From assembly GCA_024220525.1 (NCBI GenBank), contig JAMYWO010000107.1:29749-42581 (forward strand): 12,833 nt of DNA, read 5' to 3'. Position numbers and translations under genes: made by a program. Each line of letters begins with the position of its first letter. Position 1 is the stretch's first letter. Of this stretch, positions 1 through 9,346 are shown in pieces. Source of the DNA: Cochliopodium minus. Lineage: Eukaryota; Discosea; Himatismenida; Cochliopodiidae. The notes beneath the pieces were generated by a model that saw only the letters and a program-made list of their open reading frames with translations, was not told the DNA's origin and did not search any database.

Positions 1-36
1 TTTTTTATTTTTTATTTTTTATTTTTTATTTTTTTT
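1..36. repeat. T6A heptamer repeat at left edge
   Basis: Four consecutive TTTTTTA heptamers are followed by a T8 run. The same repeat in the same orientation closes the right edge. On the minus strand the dioxygenase reading frame runs straight into it, so the window probably ends where assembly stopped in a simple repeat. It is not a telomere pair, because the two ends would then be inverted relative to each other. Confidence 0.9.
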
Positions 37-979
37 CAAAAAATTAGATCTTCTGCCCTCATCGAAAGTGGATCCAATAAACAAAGTTTTACCTGATGTG
101 AAATCTGTAAGAGACCAGACAGTAGCCACAGAAAAAGGTTCATGTGGACGAGGAACATTTATGAAGCCATCATCGGTATGATAAGGCTGTCTTGTTTCCC
201 CTTTTGAGGTAAAGAATGAAGAAAAGTTGCTAATTGAGTTAAATCAATTTTTTTTTACCTGGTAAGATGTTGATTGCTTGTGCAGCACTATTTTTTTGAA
301 TAATTTTAATTAATTCGATTATTTTTATTTTAATGAAAAAAATTTCCCCTTGTGGAATTTAATCATTTTTAAATTTTACATATTTATGTTGATTGGATTA
401 CACATATCTATTTATTTAATGAAATAATTTTATTTTATACTTTAGAAATTTCCTAATTTTTTATGACTCCCATAATATTGATCCAATAGGATCTATCATT
501 TTTACAAAAACAAATCATTACCTCAATAAATAATTAGGTAACAAAATATTGTCCAATAATTCCAATACCCTCGGATGTTCTATTGCAACATCAAATGATC
601 TTGATTTCGCAGGTAATGAATATACCCTATAATTAATTTATTTTTTTTAAAAAAGAAATATTCGATATTTGCATTCCTTTATGAAGAAGATACCATACCT
701 ATTTGTATTTGTTCCTTCAAAATTATTTCTTCCTTTTTTATTCATATGGGGATCCAAAGACTCTATCATTGATTTGATTTGATCAGGGCTGAGCAAATTC
801 TCGATGATTACGAATCCATCCTCCATCAATTTCTGCATTGAGAGTTTTCCTTCCTTTGATAATTCTTTTTTGGGTGGCTTTAAAGCAAAAACGGAGGCAT
901 AATCATCTTTATCAAAGGTATTATGTATTTCTTTTGATTGATTCTTTGTTTGTTCCAATTCAGGGTATTTGGTTATCAT
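19..979 (-). CDS. Phytanoyl-CoA dioxygenase (PhyH) family oxygenase, C-terminally truncated
   Basis: This is an Fe(II)/2-oxoglutarate-dependent oxygenase of the phytanoyl-CoA dioxygenase family. Such enzymes hydroxylate small substrates; the substrate here cannot be told. Exons on the minus strand are 979-699, 626-522, 287-259 (only 29 nt) and 200 to the left edge, all joining in phase. The N-terminal third has the family pattern DGFVIIENLLSPDQI (about residues 54-68). Exon 3 gives AQAINILPG. Exon 4 gives YHTDDGF, whose His146-x-Asp148 is the expected iron-binding HxD pair. It is followed by TVWSLTDFTSGKTLFIGS, which resembles the family's segment before the PGSH turn. The distal iron-binding His and the 2-oxoglutarate-binding Arg are missing because the frame enters the T6A repeat and stops at 19-21 after about 198 residues. 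A GTAAAA donor at 92-87 could instead end exon 4 at 93. The family is confident; the 3' end is not. Confidence 0.83.
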
Positions 980-1102
980 TTTCTTTTATTTAATTTTGTC
1001 ATCTTTTTCCTCTTTAAAAAAATTTTTGCAACACCTACTACACCATTTTCTTCTAAATCTGTCAAATGATCCAAACCAAATTCGTAAGAATTTAATTTGT
1101 TT
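976..1102 (-). other. Unassigned open segment between divergent genes
   Basis: Between the dioxygenase start (979) and the next gene there is a minus-strand open stretch of about 41 codons that reads like protein (for example FGLDHLTDLEENGVVGVAK). It is preceded by a good acceptor, TTCTTAG, at 1103-1109 and ends in a TGA overlapping the dioxygenase ATG. It has no ATG of its own ahead of that stretch and no clear upstream exon. It may be a 5' leader, a leftover exon or chance. I recognise no family. Confidence 0.25.
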
Positions 1103-1131
1103 CTAAGAATTTAAAAAAAACAATTAAAAAA

Positions 1132-2063
1132 ATGAAAAAGAACATTTGGGAACAAAATAATATTGATATCTTTGATAAATCTATCACCTTGATTGATATT
1201 GTTTTTTCAAATCAAAATTCTAATTATATTTCCAACAATACTAACTTTAAATTTTATACAAAAGACCAATAAGACCAAATATAATTTTATAAAAACCAAT
1301 GAAACAATCCACGAAACAACCAATGAACTGATGTAAATTTCACTTCTCATTTTTCTTTGATATTTTAAATCTTCAAAAATAAATAAAGGGAGAAACAAAA
1401 TGTATTGAAATTGATGATCAAAGATCTATTCAAGAGCTCCAAAGAATCATCTATCTCTGTATCCAAGCAATTGAATTCAACGACAAATGCACAAAAAACA
1501 AAAAAAAGCAAAGAGGATATCCTTAATGATGGACACGAGAAAGAGATGAAACAATCAGATGATGTGATGATGGAAAAATATCAGCAAATGATGAAAGGAG
1601 AAAAAAAAATTAATCTTCTCTCCAATATCAATAAGCATGACAATAACATAATCAATAGTAACAATATCAAGAATAAAAATATATTTCTCGAAGATAAGAT
1701 TTCCCGCCAAAATTTATCGAATAATATTTCGCCTTCCACCTTCTTCATAGAAGATTACACCACCAAAAATCCCCTCAATTTTCATCATTCAACAGAATTG
1801 GATACGGATGTGTGCATTCAATTGAAGAATCTCATCCCTAAAGAAGAATTTCAGAGAAACAAAGATAATGCAACATCCTCCTCGAATGTGGGTGTTCCTC
1901 TTCCAAGATATATTCATCATCAAGACATCCTGATGGATGATGAGATGGAAGATGATTCCATGCAAGATCTCTCTTCAGATGATATGCATCAAGAGACAAC
2001 AAAAAACAACAATATCAACCATCCCATCTCTTTATATCACACTATTCTTAATTTCTCTGAAAA

Positions 2064-2101
<38 letters not shown>

Positions 2102-3023
2102 CTAATAATATTAATATTAATAATGTTGATCCCTTGAATGACGATCTTCCTTCTATTTACTCCTCTCCCAAAAAGAAACCTCTTTTGAATCCTCTCATTC
2201 TTTCCATGGATAAGAATTCCACGTAAAAAAAAAATATTTTAAAATAAACACAAAATAAAAAAATCTAAAAAAATAATAAATAAAATAAAATAAAAAATTT
2301 TAAAAAATAAAATATAATAAAATGAAATAAAAATATTGTTTTTAATAAAAAACTTTTTTTTTCTCAAGACCCATCAAAAAACCTTCCAAAAAAATTCCTC
2401 AAAAGAAAACACCAAACAAAAGTTTCAACAAAGAAAACACTGAAGGCGGAGAAATGTTGAAAGTTGAAATGGACCCCTTCGCTCCTCTCCTTTCTCCTGA
2501 TGTTTTGTCCGTCAATAAATCTTCCTTTGTCAAATACTTACAAAGCACTCTTCTTTCAGAAAAAGATGTTTCAAACAAAAACAAAATTTCAAGCAAAAAT
2601 AAAATCGATAAAAAAAAAAATGATAAAAAGAAAATGAATGATGAAAATATTGATTTTGATGTCGATGTTGATCCTTTGCTTCGTTTCAATCACTTTGTAG
2701 ATCTCCTTAAGAATAAAGAAGGCAAATTTTCCCTCTTCCAGAAAAGATACTTCTGCTCGGAGTCTCCCTTCATCTCTGAGTCTCCCTCCATCAACACCGT
2801 TTCTACTGATAATGTTCTTGTTGTTCCTCCTTCACCTGATGAGATGGTCGACGATGATCCTGTGATCTCTCTTCCCAACAGCGCTTTTATTGATCCTCTT
2901 CTTCCTTCTTCTCTCAAACTTGGAGGCGATAATGATTATTTTGACAATCTTTTGGTGATAGAAGAAGAGGATTCTGATATTATCAAAGCCAAAATCGATT
3001 TTGTTAAACAATTGTTCAAATAA
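1132..3023 (+). CDS. Unrecognised acidic, Asn-rich, probably disordered protein
   Basis: I do not recognise this protein. The model is exons 1132-1200, 1265-1332, 1389-2222 and 2369-3023, all in phase, giving about 541 residues. The last two exons are well supported: the intron 2223-2368 has GTAAAA and CTCAAG ends, and a Thr codon is split across it. The 5' end is uncertain. The first in-frame ATG of the large exon is at 1414, and the GTTTTT donor at 1201 is unlike all the others. An 18-nt first exon at 1066-1083 with a GTAAGA donor would also fit. The intron before 1265 contains TACTAAC at 1239-1245, the classical branch-site sequence. The protein has Lys-rich stretches, a poly-Asn tract (about 2061-2125), many Asp/Glu, and four spaced VDPL, MDPF, VDPL and IDPL motifs, most followed by LL or hydrophobic residues. 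It has no predicted membrane segment or enzyme motif. Possible roles include a scaffold, adaptor or transcriptional protein. Confidence 0.6.
2062..2125 (+). repeat. AAT/ACT trinucleotide repeat encoding poly-Asn
   Basis: An AAT run, interrupted by single ACT and ATT codons, encodes an Asn stretch with a few Thr and Ile in the large exon of the Asn-rich gene. It stays in frame, as expected of a coding microsatellite. Confidence 0.9.
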
Positions 3024-3135
3024 ATTCAAATTCCGCAAAATAATTTTAATATTTATATTATTTTTCAAATGAAAAAAATGATAAATTGTGTAAAAATATA
3101 ATATGAAAATAGAAATAAATAATTTAATTTTTTTT
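3024..3135. other. Convergent intergenic gap
   Basis: This A/T-rich gap of 112 nt separates the stop of the plus-strand Asn-rich gene from the stop of the minus-strand exchanger. Both transcripts must end in or beyond it, so overlapping 3' ends are likely. There is no open frame worth reporting. Confidence 0.7.
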
Positions 3136-6100
3136 TTAAACCACTTCCATTTCAATCAAAATAGAGAAAATCAACCATGTAAAATAAAAACCGTAGAGAA
3201 AAAAAGAAAGGGTTTTTCTCATGTGAAACTTTGAGAAGAGAACAAAAAGAACAGTAAACAAAAGCGAGAAAATCAAAGTGATGGTGCTCATCATCGCTCC
3301 TTTACCCAAGTGTACAGGATATGATACAGGAAAACTCGAAGCTGTCTTGAAGAAAACGGAAAATCCAATTCCCAATAATAAATTTAAAAACGGTGCAGCA
3401 AAACCTATTTCAAAAAAAGTTGGAATAAAACAAATTAATTTTTAAAATGAAAGTAAATTTAAACTTTTTTCATTCAAAAAACTTATTATTTTAATTTAAG
3501 TTAATATTTAAAAATTTTTTTTACACGCAGTAATCGCCATTTTGGGATATCCCTTACGTGCGACAGTAACATTTGATAGAAACTCGCCCAAAGTCTTTAA
3601 TTAAAAAAAAATAATTTAAATTTAAATAATATATTCAATTAATTTTTTAAAAAAAAAAAAAAAGTTACACTTCCCCAAGCAAGTACAGTCAAACCAAGTA
3701 CAATGTTCGAAATCTCCAAAATGATACCTTTTAAAATTTATTAAATTTATTAAATTTGTTTCAATTAAATCAGAATAAATTTTAATTTTAAACTAATTTG
3801 TTTTAGTTTTAAATTAATTTAATTTTAATGTTTTTACCAATAGCTTTTAAGAGAGATACCAATTCGTTTGCGATAGTAAATAACCACAGCACCGAACCAA
3901 TCAATGCCCAAAAAACAAAAAATAACTGGAATCTTGGGAATCTTTGTATCTCAGTGGTAAACTAATTTGTAAAAAAGATTCACATTTATTAAAAGGAAAA
4001 AATAAAAATAAAAAATAAAAAATAAAAATAAAAAAGTGTAAAAAAAATGAAATAAAATTTCAAAAAAAAAAATTAAAATAATTTAAAAAAAAGTGAAAAA
4101 AATAAAATAAAATATGTACAAAAAAATGATTTAAATAATATAACAAAAAATTTTTTTCAAAAAAATTTTAAAAAAAAAAAATTATTTTTTTACACCAATA
4201 ATAACCGCAAAAACGAAACCAAGCAAAAGAGCGAAAACAAAAAGGGGGATGTGATAAAGAGTGTGAGTCAAAATGCCGAAAGAAAAGAGGAAAAAGAGGA
4301 AAAACCCAGAGGGGACCAACATAACCAATAACTTGTTCCACCTCTTCTCCTCAGAAGGGGGGATGGAGAAATGCGTCAACAAAATGAAAGGCAAGTTAAT
4401 TCCGTTCCACATGATCTGAAAAATGTTTCTGGAGCAGAACTTCCTGATGGCGTCTTGGAAGGGAGAGAGGAGAGTCTTTTTTTTGTTGGTGTATTTCTCC
4501 ATTTCCAGATCGATCTTTTCGATGTTTTTTTCTTCTTCTGTCAAAATTTGGCTTTCGTTGTCGTCGTTCTCGCTGTTGACGATTATTTCATCAACATTTT
4601 TATTTTCATCAATTTGATGAAAATGAATTTTATCATTTAAATTTATATTATTAAAATTATTATTATTATTATTATTATTATCAAAATCATTATCGTTATC
4701 ACTATCGTTAAAAATGATATCATCATTTTTCATTCGATTTTGATTTTTATTTATTCTTGAACCTTTATTTTCTTTTTCGTACAAATCATCCTCTTTATCG
4801 ATGTCGTCGTCAAAGGTGATGTTGCGGATGTTGACATCTATTTTGAAGTTTCTGTCGATCTTCTTCTCTACTTTCTTCTTGCTCCGGAAAACCGAAGGGA
4901 TATTGTTGAAGGAAGAAGGAGAAGCAGACAAGGGAGAAAAAGAAGAAGAAAAAGAAGAAAAAGAAGACACGTCATTATTATCTTCGTCAAATTTATCAAT
5001 TAAAAAATCTGTGTTATTATTTTCATTATTATTATTATTTTTTTTATCATTATATTTTTCATTGATGTTTTTTAAATTTTTTTTATCATTATAACTGTTA
5101 TCGTCGTTGTTTAAGGAGGTGTCCATTAATGTATTGAAAGAAGTTTCTATTGTTTGCATTTCCACGTTGTCTTCGTTCTCTCCCTCTTCCAACTCTCTTT
5201 CTTCTTTTGTGTTGGAGAGTTTTTCTTTTAATCTCCTGCAACCTTTGCAATATTCCAATGACAACGAAAGTGTTACGTACGAAAACTGAAAAAAAAAAAT
5301 GAAAATAAAAAAATAAAATAATTGAAAAAATATAAATAATAAACAATAAAATTTCTTTAAATAAAAAAATAAACAATGAAAAAAAATCAAAATTCCTGAT
5401 ATAAAAAAATTTTCAAATAAAAAAAAAAATATTTTGTTAGAGGAACATTGAACTATTAAAAAATGAATAAATTTACGTAAAAAATGATCAAAGAGGCAGA
5501 TTGATAGATAGTAATTTTTCCAAAAAGACAATATATTAAGACAACCAAAACAGTTAAGATATAAAAACTAGAGTCCTTCAAAAAATAAAGTCTGTCCACT
5601 TTCACTTCTTTTGCTATTAATACAACTGATGCCAACACTACTGATTGAACAAAAAATCCACTTCCTACCAACTCTCCATATGATATTTCGAATGCGTTAT
5701 TGATTATTCCTTAATGAAGTGATATCAAAAAAAAGATAATTATTATTTAATAAATTTATTATTTAAATTTATTTAATCAAACTTTATTACCTGCCACTGT
5801 TGCACTATAAATCATTTAATTATATTAATCAAGAGAGATCGAAAATATTTACCTTATATCACTTGCCCCATTTCCAATGCTTTTTGTGTTTTCATTCAAA
5901 TAATAATTTAATTTAAATTTTATATTTTTCATCTCTTTGAATTTTACGCTTTCAAATAGAAAAATAAATTTGAGAGAATAAAATTTTGGAGAAAAAAAAT
6001 TAATATCTCTACCTAATAGAGTGATCCCCGCCACTTCTGGTCTCAATTTCAATTTCTTTGAGGCAACTCCCAATCCCTTACAAAAATGCGATCCTGCCAC

Positions 6101-6617
6101 TGTAGCGATCAAATTGAATAATATTACCAACCATAAACCCTATTATCCATCAATCCAATCAAAAATTAAAGGTTTGGTTTTATATTAAATAATATGAAAA
6201 TTTTTGGAGATTGAAAAAAAATTCTTACAAAGAGAATCCACGACAACCATTCAGCATTTTTGAGTGATCCACAATAATATTCTTGAAGATAATGAATTTT
6301 TCCATCTTTTGGGCAGCTTGGATTTTTTTTAATTTGTAATTATTCGAAATTAGAAAAAAAAAAATTGTTTACTTAATTTCTATAAATTCACATAATGTGA
6401 TTTCAGTAGAATTCCATTGCTTTATACTGAGATAAGCAATTTTGAGGGTTGATTAAAAAATTAAAATTGGAATTTAATATGCTTACTCACAAAATTCCTC
6501 ATCTCTTTTGAATCTGCTTTTTTTGTATGTTCTTTGATTCTGTGAAAAGTACATTATTGAAATAATAGTGACAACAAATAAAGAAATGAACAAAATTTTT
6601 TTCAAAAAGAGATTCAT
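3136..6617 (-). CDS. Cation/Ca2+ exchanger (CCX/NCLX-like Na+/Ca2+ exchanger), 12 exons, one frameshift
   Basis: This membrane antiporter of the Ca2+/cation exchanger superfamily would exchange Ca2+ for Na+ or another cation. Exons are 6617-6487, 6426-6373, 6316-6229, 6139-6013, 5879-5853, 5804-5791, 5709-5477, 5285-4194, 3961-3838, 3727-3669, 3594-3525 and 3404-3136, about 762 residues. In order it has: an N-terminal signal-like hydrophobic segment (residues 5-23); a Cys-rich luminal part ending in YLQEYYC, as in NCLX/CCX proteins; the alpha-1 repeat with GITLLA and GNGASD, then GELVGSGFF; a large cytosolic loop (about 245-490) with acidic and poly-Asn stretches; and the alpha-2 repeat with IANELVSLL, LGLTVLAWGS, SNVTVARKGYP and NLLLGIGFS. 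Every junction is in phase except 6013/5879, where one base is missing inside LLA(F)GNGASD. The alpha-2 site reads GSTLGE where NCLX has GNSIGD-like residues, so the transported ion is uncertain. The membrane (mitochondrial, vacuolar or plasma) cannot be told. STN1 lies 31 nt upstream. Confidence 0.92.
3962..4193 (-). other. Long low-complexity intron of the exchanger
   Basis: Intron 8 (232 nt) is nearly pure A/T, with A5-6T units on the plus strand around 3997-4036. It starts with GTAAAA after codon GGT and ends ACAAATTAG. Both neighbours are phase 0, joining FAVIIG to TTEIQRF. Confidence 0.8.
4655..4681 (-). repeat. Trinucleotide repeat encoding poly-Asn in the exchanger loop
   Basis: ATT repeats on the plus strand read as AAT codons on the minus strand. 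They encode an uninterrupted run of eight Asn inside the cytosolic loop of the exchanger. More Asn/Asp-rich low complexity extends on both sides. Confidence 0.9.
5791..5804 (-). other. 14-nt microexon in exchanger alpha-1 repeat
   Basis: Exon 6 of the exchanger is only 14 nt. It is flanked by a TTATAG acceptor (intron 5852-5805, 48 nt) and a GTAATA donor (intron 5790-5710). It supplies one base, four codons and one base, giving S-A-T-V-A-G across the junctions. That restores the reading from GNGASDI into IINNAFEI, exactly where family members continue. Skipping it would break the frame. Confidence 0.85.
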
Positions 6618-6648
6618 TTTTTTTTTTATTTTAATTTTTGTTTCAAAA
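6618..6648 (-). promoter_or_regulatory. 31-nt spacer between STN1 stop and exchanger start
   Basis: Only 31 nt, almost all A/T, separate the STN1 stop codon from the exchanger ATG. A polyA site and a promoter would have to lie here or inside neighbouring coding sequence. No AG acceptor is visible just before the ATG, which argues against spliced-leader addition there. Confidence 0.5.
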
Positions 6649-7819
6649 TTAAATTAAAAATTTGTAGTGATCTACAAAATCCTCGAATATAAAACTTGAT
6701 TTTTTGAGAGATTCAATTGCATTCTTCAATTTCTTTTGTTTCAAGTATTTAAATTTTATTTCTTGTTTTAAAGCAATCTCTATTTCCCTGAAATTCAATC
6801 CATTTTCAGGCATATTTTCTATGAAATACAAAAAGAGGTGAAATTTGAAAAAATTGTTGAAAAAGAGAGCTTACTGAATAAAGAAATTATTTGCTCAGAG
6901 ATCATATCAGTCGAAAGCTTTTCATATATCTTCTTTCTTGTATCTTTCACATAAAGTATTCCTTCATTAATCATTTTCTCGAGAATGGGCTCCAAATAAT
7001 GTTTATCTTTATCCTTAATATATGGTCATATATTAAGAAAATGAAGGGATAAAATTTTCTTACATTATCTGAAAGAATTTGAATGATATCATCGAATTGA
7101 ATCAAATAACCCAATCCAAATTCTTTCTCATTTTTCCTTTTCAATTTCATCAAGATGATTGGCTTCAAAATCTGATATAATTCATAAGGATTAAGCAAAA
7201 TTTTCTCAGAACAAGATATGGCACTATCTCCTGAACTCTGAGAATTATGCTTGTTATATCTTTGGGAATAACTTTTCAAATCCATCTCCCTTTTCAATTC
7301 GGAAGTTATAATAAAGGGGATTCGATAAACATTCTTATCTGTTTGAATAACATCGAGAATATGAAACATTTCTGCATTAGAATCTTCTATCAATGTCACA
7401 AAAATCGCTTTAATTTGGAGAATTTCTTTGTATGCAGTCAATTTTCCCTTCACCCTCACAACATCTCCCAATTTGAACTCGGAAAAATGAAAATTCTGCT
7501 CTCTAAAGAATCTCCTTTCGAATAAAACAACAGATAAAATCCCAGTGCTATCATCCACCATCAATTCTAATCTGCTTCCAATAATTTCCTTTCTTGAAAC
7601 AATACATCCCAAAATTTCCACATTTATAATGGGATGATCGTAGAGTTTAAAGATTGTGATCTCCTTTTTGTTCTTTTCCTTTTTTTCAAAGACAAATTGA
7701 TTTATCATTTTTAATTTCTTGATAGAGGAAATAAAAAGTTTGGCATAGATGTTATGAATCGGATCCTTTTTCCATAGATCTGGAAATGCAATTAAATTGT
7801 AATTATTAATCATCTCCAT
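6649..7819 (-). CDS. STN1: STN1, OB-fold subunit of the CST telomere/replication complex
   Basis: STN1 works with CTC1 and TEN1 in the CST complex, which binds single-stranded DNA at telomeres and stimulates DNA polymerase alpha-primase fill-in synthesis in the nucleus. Exons are 7819-7064, 7013-6875 and 6818-6649, with short introns of 50 and 56 nt, giving 354 residues. That is close to human STN1 (about 368). The N-terminal OB fold is recognisable: LWKKDPIHNIYAKLFISSI near residues 15-33, then HPIINVEILGCIVSRKE, MVDDSTGILSVVLFERR and GDVVRVKGKL. All match the known order of STN1 family motifs. The C-terminal half, from LNPYELYQILKP on, is helical and fits the tandem winged-helix domains of STN1; exon 3 ends in KSSFIFEDFVDHYKF. 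I chose the ATG at 7819; a second ATG lies two codons on. RPA2 is the closest alternative, but the WxxDPI and HPI pattern favours STN1. No TEN1 or CTC1 gene is in the window. Confidence 0.88.
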
Positions 7820-7920
7820 TTTTATAAAAATCAATCAATTTTTTTCTTTTTATTTCACAAAACTTTTATTGTTATATTTTATTATTATTGTATAAATGTT
7901 TATATTTTGGTGGTTCCTTA

Positions 7921-9346
7921 TTAGTAATCAACAAAAGCATTATTAAGAATCTTTCCTAATGATGTTTTCTTGATATCTCTGAATACTTTGCTGATGTTTT
8001 CTGTATCAGTGGCAGTGGTAAAGTGGCAATAAATTTCTCTATCTTCTTTCATCTTTCCAACAAATAAATTCTGTATGTATTCACTGGTTTCCTTAAAATT
8101 TGATCCTCCTTGTTGGAAATAAAAAAAAATTTGAAGAAATTTGGAATCAATTTAAAATTTTTTACCTTTATATTCAGGGAAACAAATATTAATGTTTTTC
8201 TCTTTGATTTTTTCTTGAAATAGATCCACTTTATTAAAGAATATAATAGGAACAATTTCTCTGAGGATTTTATTATTGATTAATTCCTTTGATTAAAAGA
8301 ATTATAAGAAAATATAGAAAAATAAACATTTCTTTACCTCGAATATTTGGAGAGATTCAACAAGGGCAAAGGTATTAGGATCATCATCGCAAAAGGTATC
8401 AAAAGCGTTGAGATTTACCCAGAAAATCATGGCACTTACACCCTCGAAACACAAAATCCATTTCCTTCTTTGACTCTGTTGACCACCTTTCAAAGAAATT
8501 AAGAAGATATTATTATTTTTAAAACATAAGGATATAAAGGAGATATAATTTAATTGTGCAAATGAAAAGTTTTTTTTTCCATACCAACATCTGTGACATT
8601 AAAGGGTCTATTTTCATTTACAAACCTAGTTTCATAAATACCCAAAGTTTTGACTCTGCTATGCAAAATGTCTTGATCATTAGGAACATAATCTTTATCT
8701 TCGAGAACTTTGAGCTTGTCAAAAAAGCTTGCAAAAAAGAGAAATTTTAAAATTGAAATTTAGTTAAAAAATTGTTTCTTACTATTTGGTTGATTCAGGC
8801 AATTGATATAGATGTCTTTGCTTGTAAGTATTTTGAATACCTTCATTATTCCAAATTTGTTTACATAAATCAGATATTTCACCAATTGTTTTGGCTTTCC
8901 TTATTTTATTTTTTTGTTCTTCATCGATAAAATTTATTTCCCCTTCTCTAATATCACATTTAATTTCCAATTTTCCAGCTGCAGCTATCAATCTCAGAGC
9001 AGATGTTTGTATGTTCTTCAGAATAATTTTACAGAAATATTGCCTTTGACTGAGTGAAAATCCTCCAGAATTCAAGATTTGCATTTGCTTGAAAAATGTA
9101 CTTTTCCCAGAACCACCAGAACCTATAAAAAATATATATAAATCATTTTATAAATAATATAAATTTTTATATTTTATTATTCAGAGAGAATAACTCACCC
9201 AATAAAAGAATTTTTATTGTTTGTGATTCTATTTTTCTATCTTTAATTATTCTATTTTCTATTTCTTTATTTTTTTTGATTTGTTCTTTCAATTGTTCCT
9301 CTGTGAGATGTGGAAAAGGATTTTCCTTACTACCAAAGCAAGACAT
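7921..9346 (-). CDS. Heterotrimeric G protein alpha subunit
   Basis: This is a GTP-binding switch that couples seven-helix receptors to effectors at the plasma membrane. Exons are 9346-9199, 9122-8783, 8727-8585, 8486-8338, 8286-8166 and 8105-7921, in phase throughout, giving 361 residues, which is normal for the family. Motifs in order: P-loop GSGGSGKST (residues 50-58), MQILNSGGF, the helical domain, switch I SRVKTLGI with Arg187 and Thr190, switch II DVGGQQSQRRKW with catalytic Gln213, NKVD (278-281) and TTATDT (330-335, normally TCAT). Oddities: the P-loop has Gly where G-alphas have the Glu of GESGKS; switch II has GGQQSQ instead of GGQRSE; and the N-terminus is MSCFGS with no Gly2 for myristoylation, although Cys3 could be palmitoylated. 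The C-terminal tail LNNAFVDY, the receptor-contact end, is unlike the common CGLF type. An acceptor three bases earlier (exon from 8108) would add one Gly. Confidence 0.95.

Noticed and set aside
1207-1398. Small hydrophobic minus-strand protein
   Set aside because: It needs a non-ATG start for full length, is antisense to a better plus-strand reading, and its hydrophobicity is what A/T-rich antisense sequence gives.
2399-2917. Minus-strand frames over the Asn-rich gene
   Set aside because: They are Ser/Phe-rich mirror images of the plus-strand Lys/Glu/Asp-rich exon, with no motif or splice logic.
3935-3965. tRNA-like CTCAGTGGTAA (D-arm/A-box look)
   Set aside because: No T-arm, anticodon stem or acceptor pairing nearby, and the bases are the start of exchanger exon 9 on the other strand.
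5286-5531. N-terminal extension of the large exchanger exon
   Set aside because: The stretch is the intron 5476-5286 plus out-of-frame exon 7. Splicing joins FY to FSYVTL in phase and restores family sequence.
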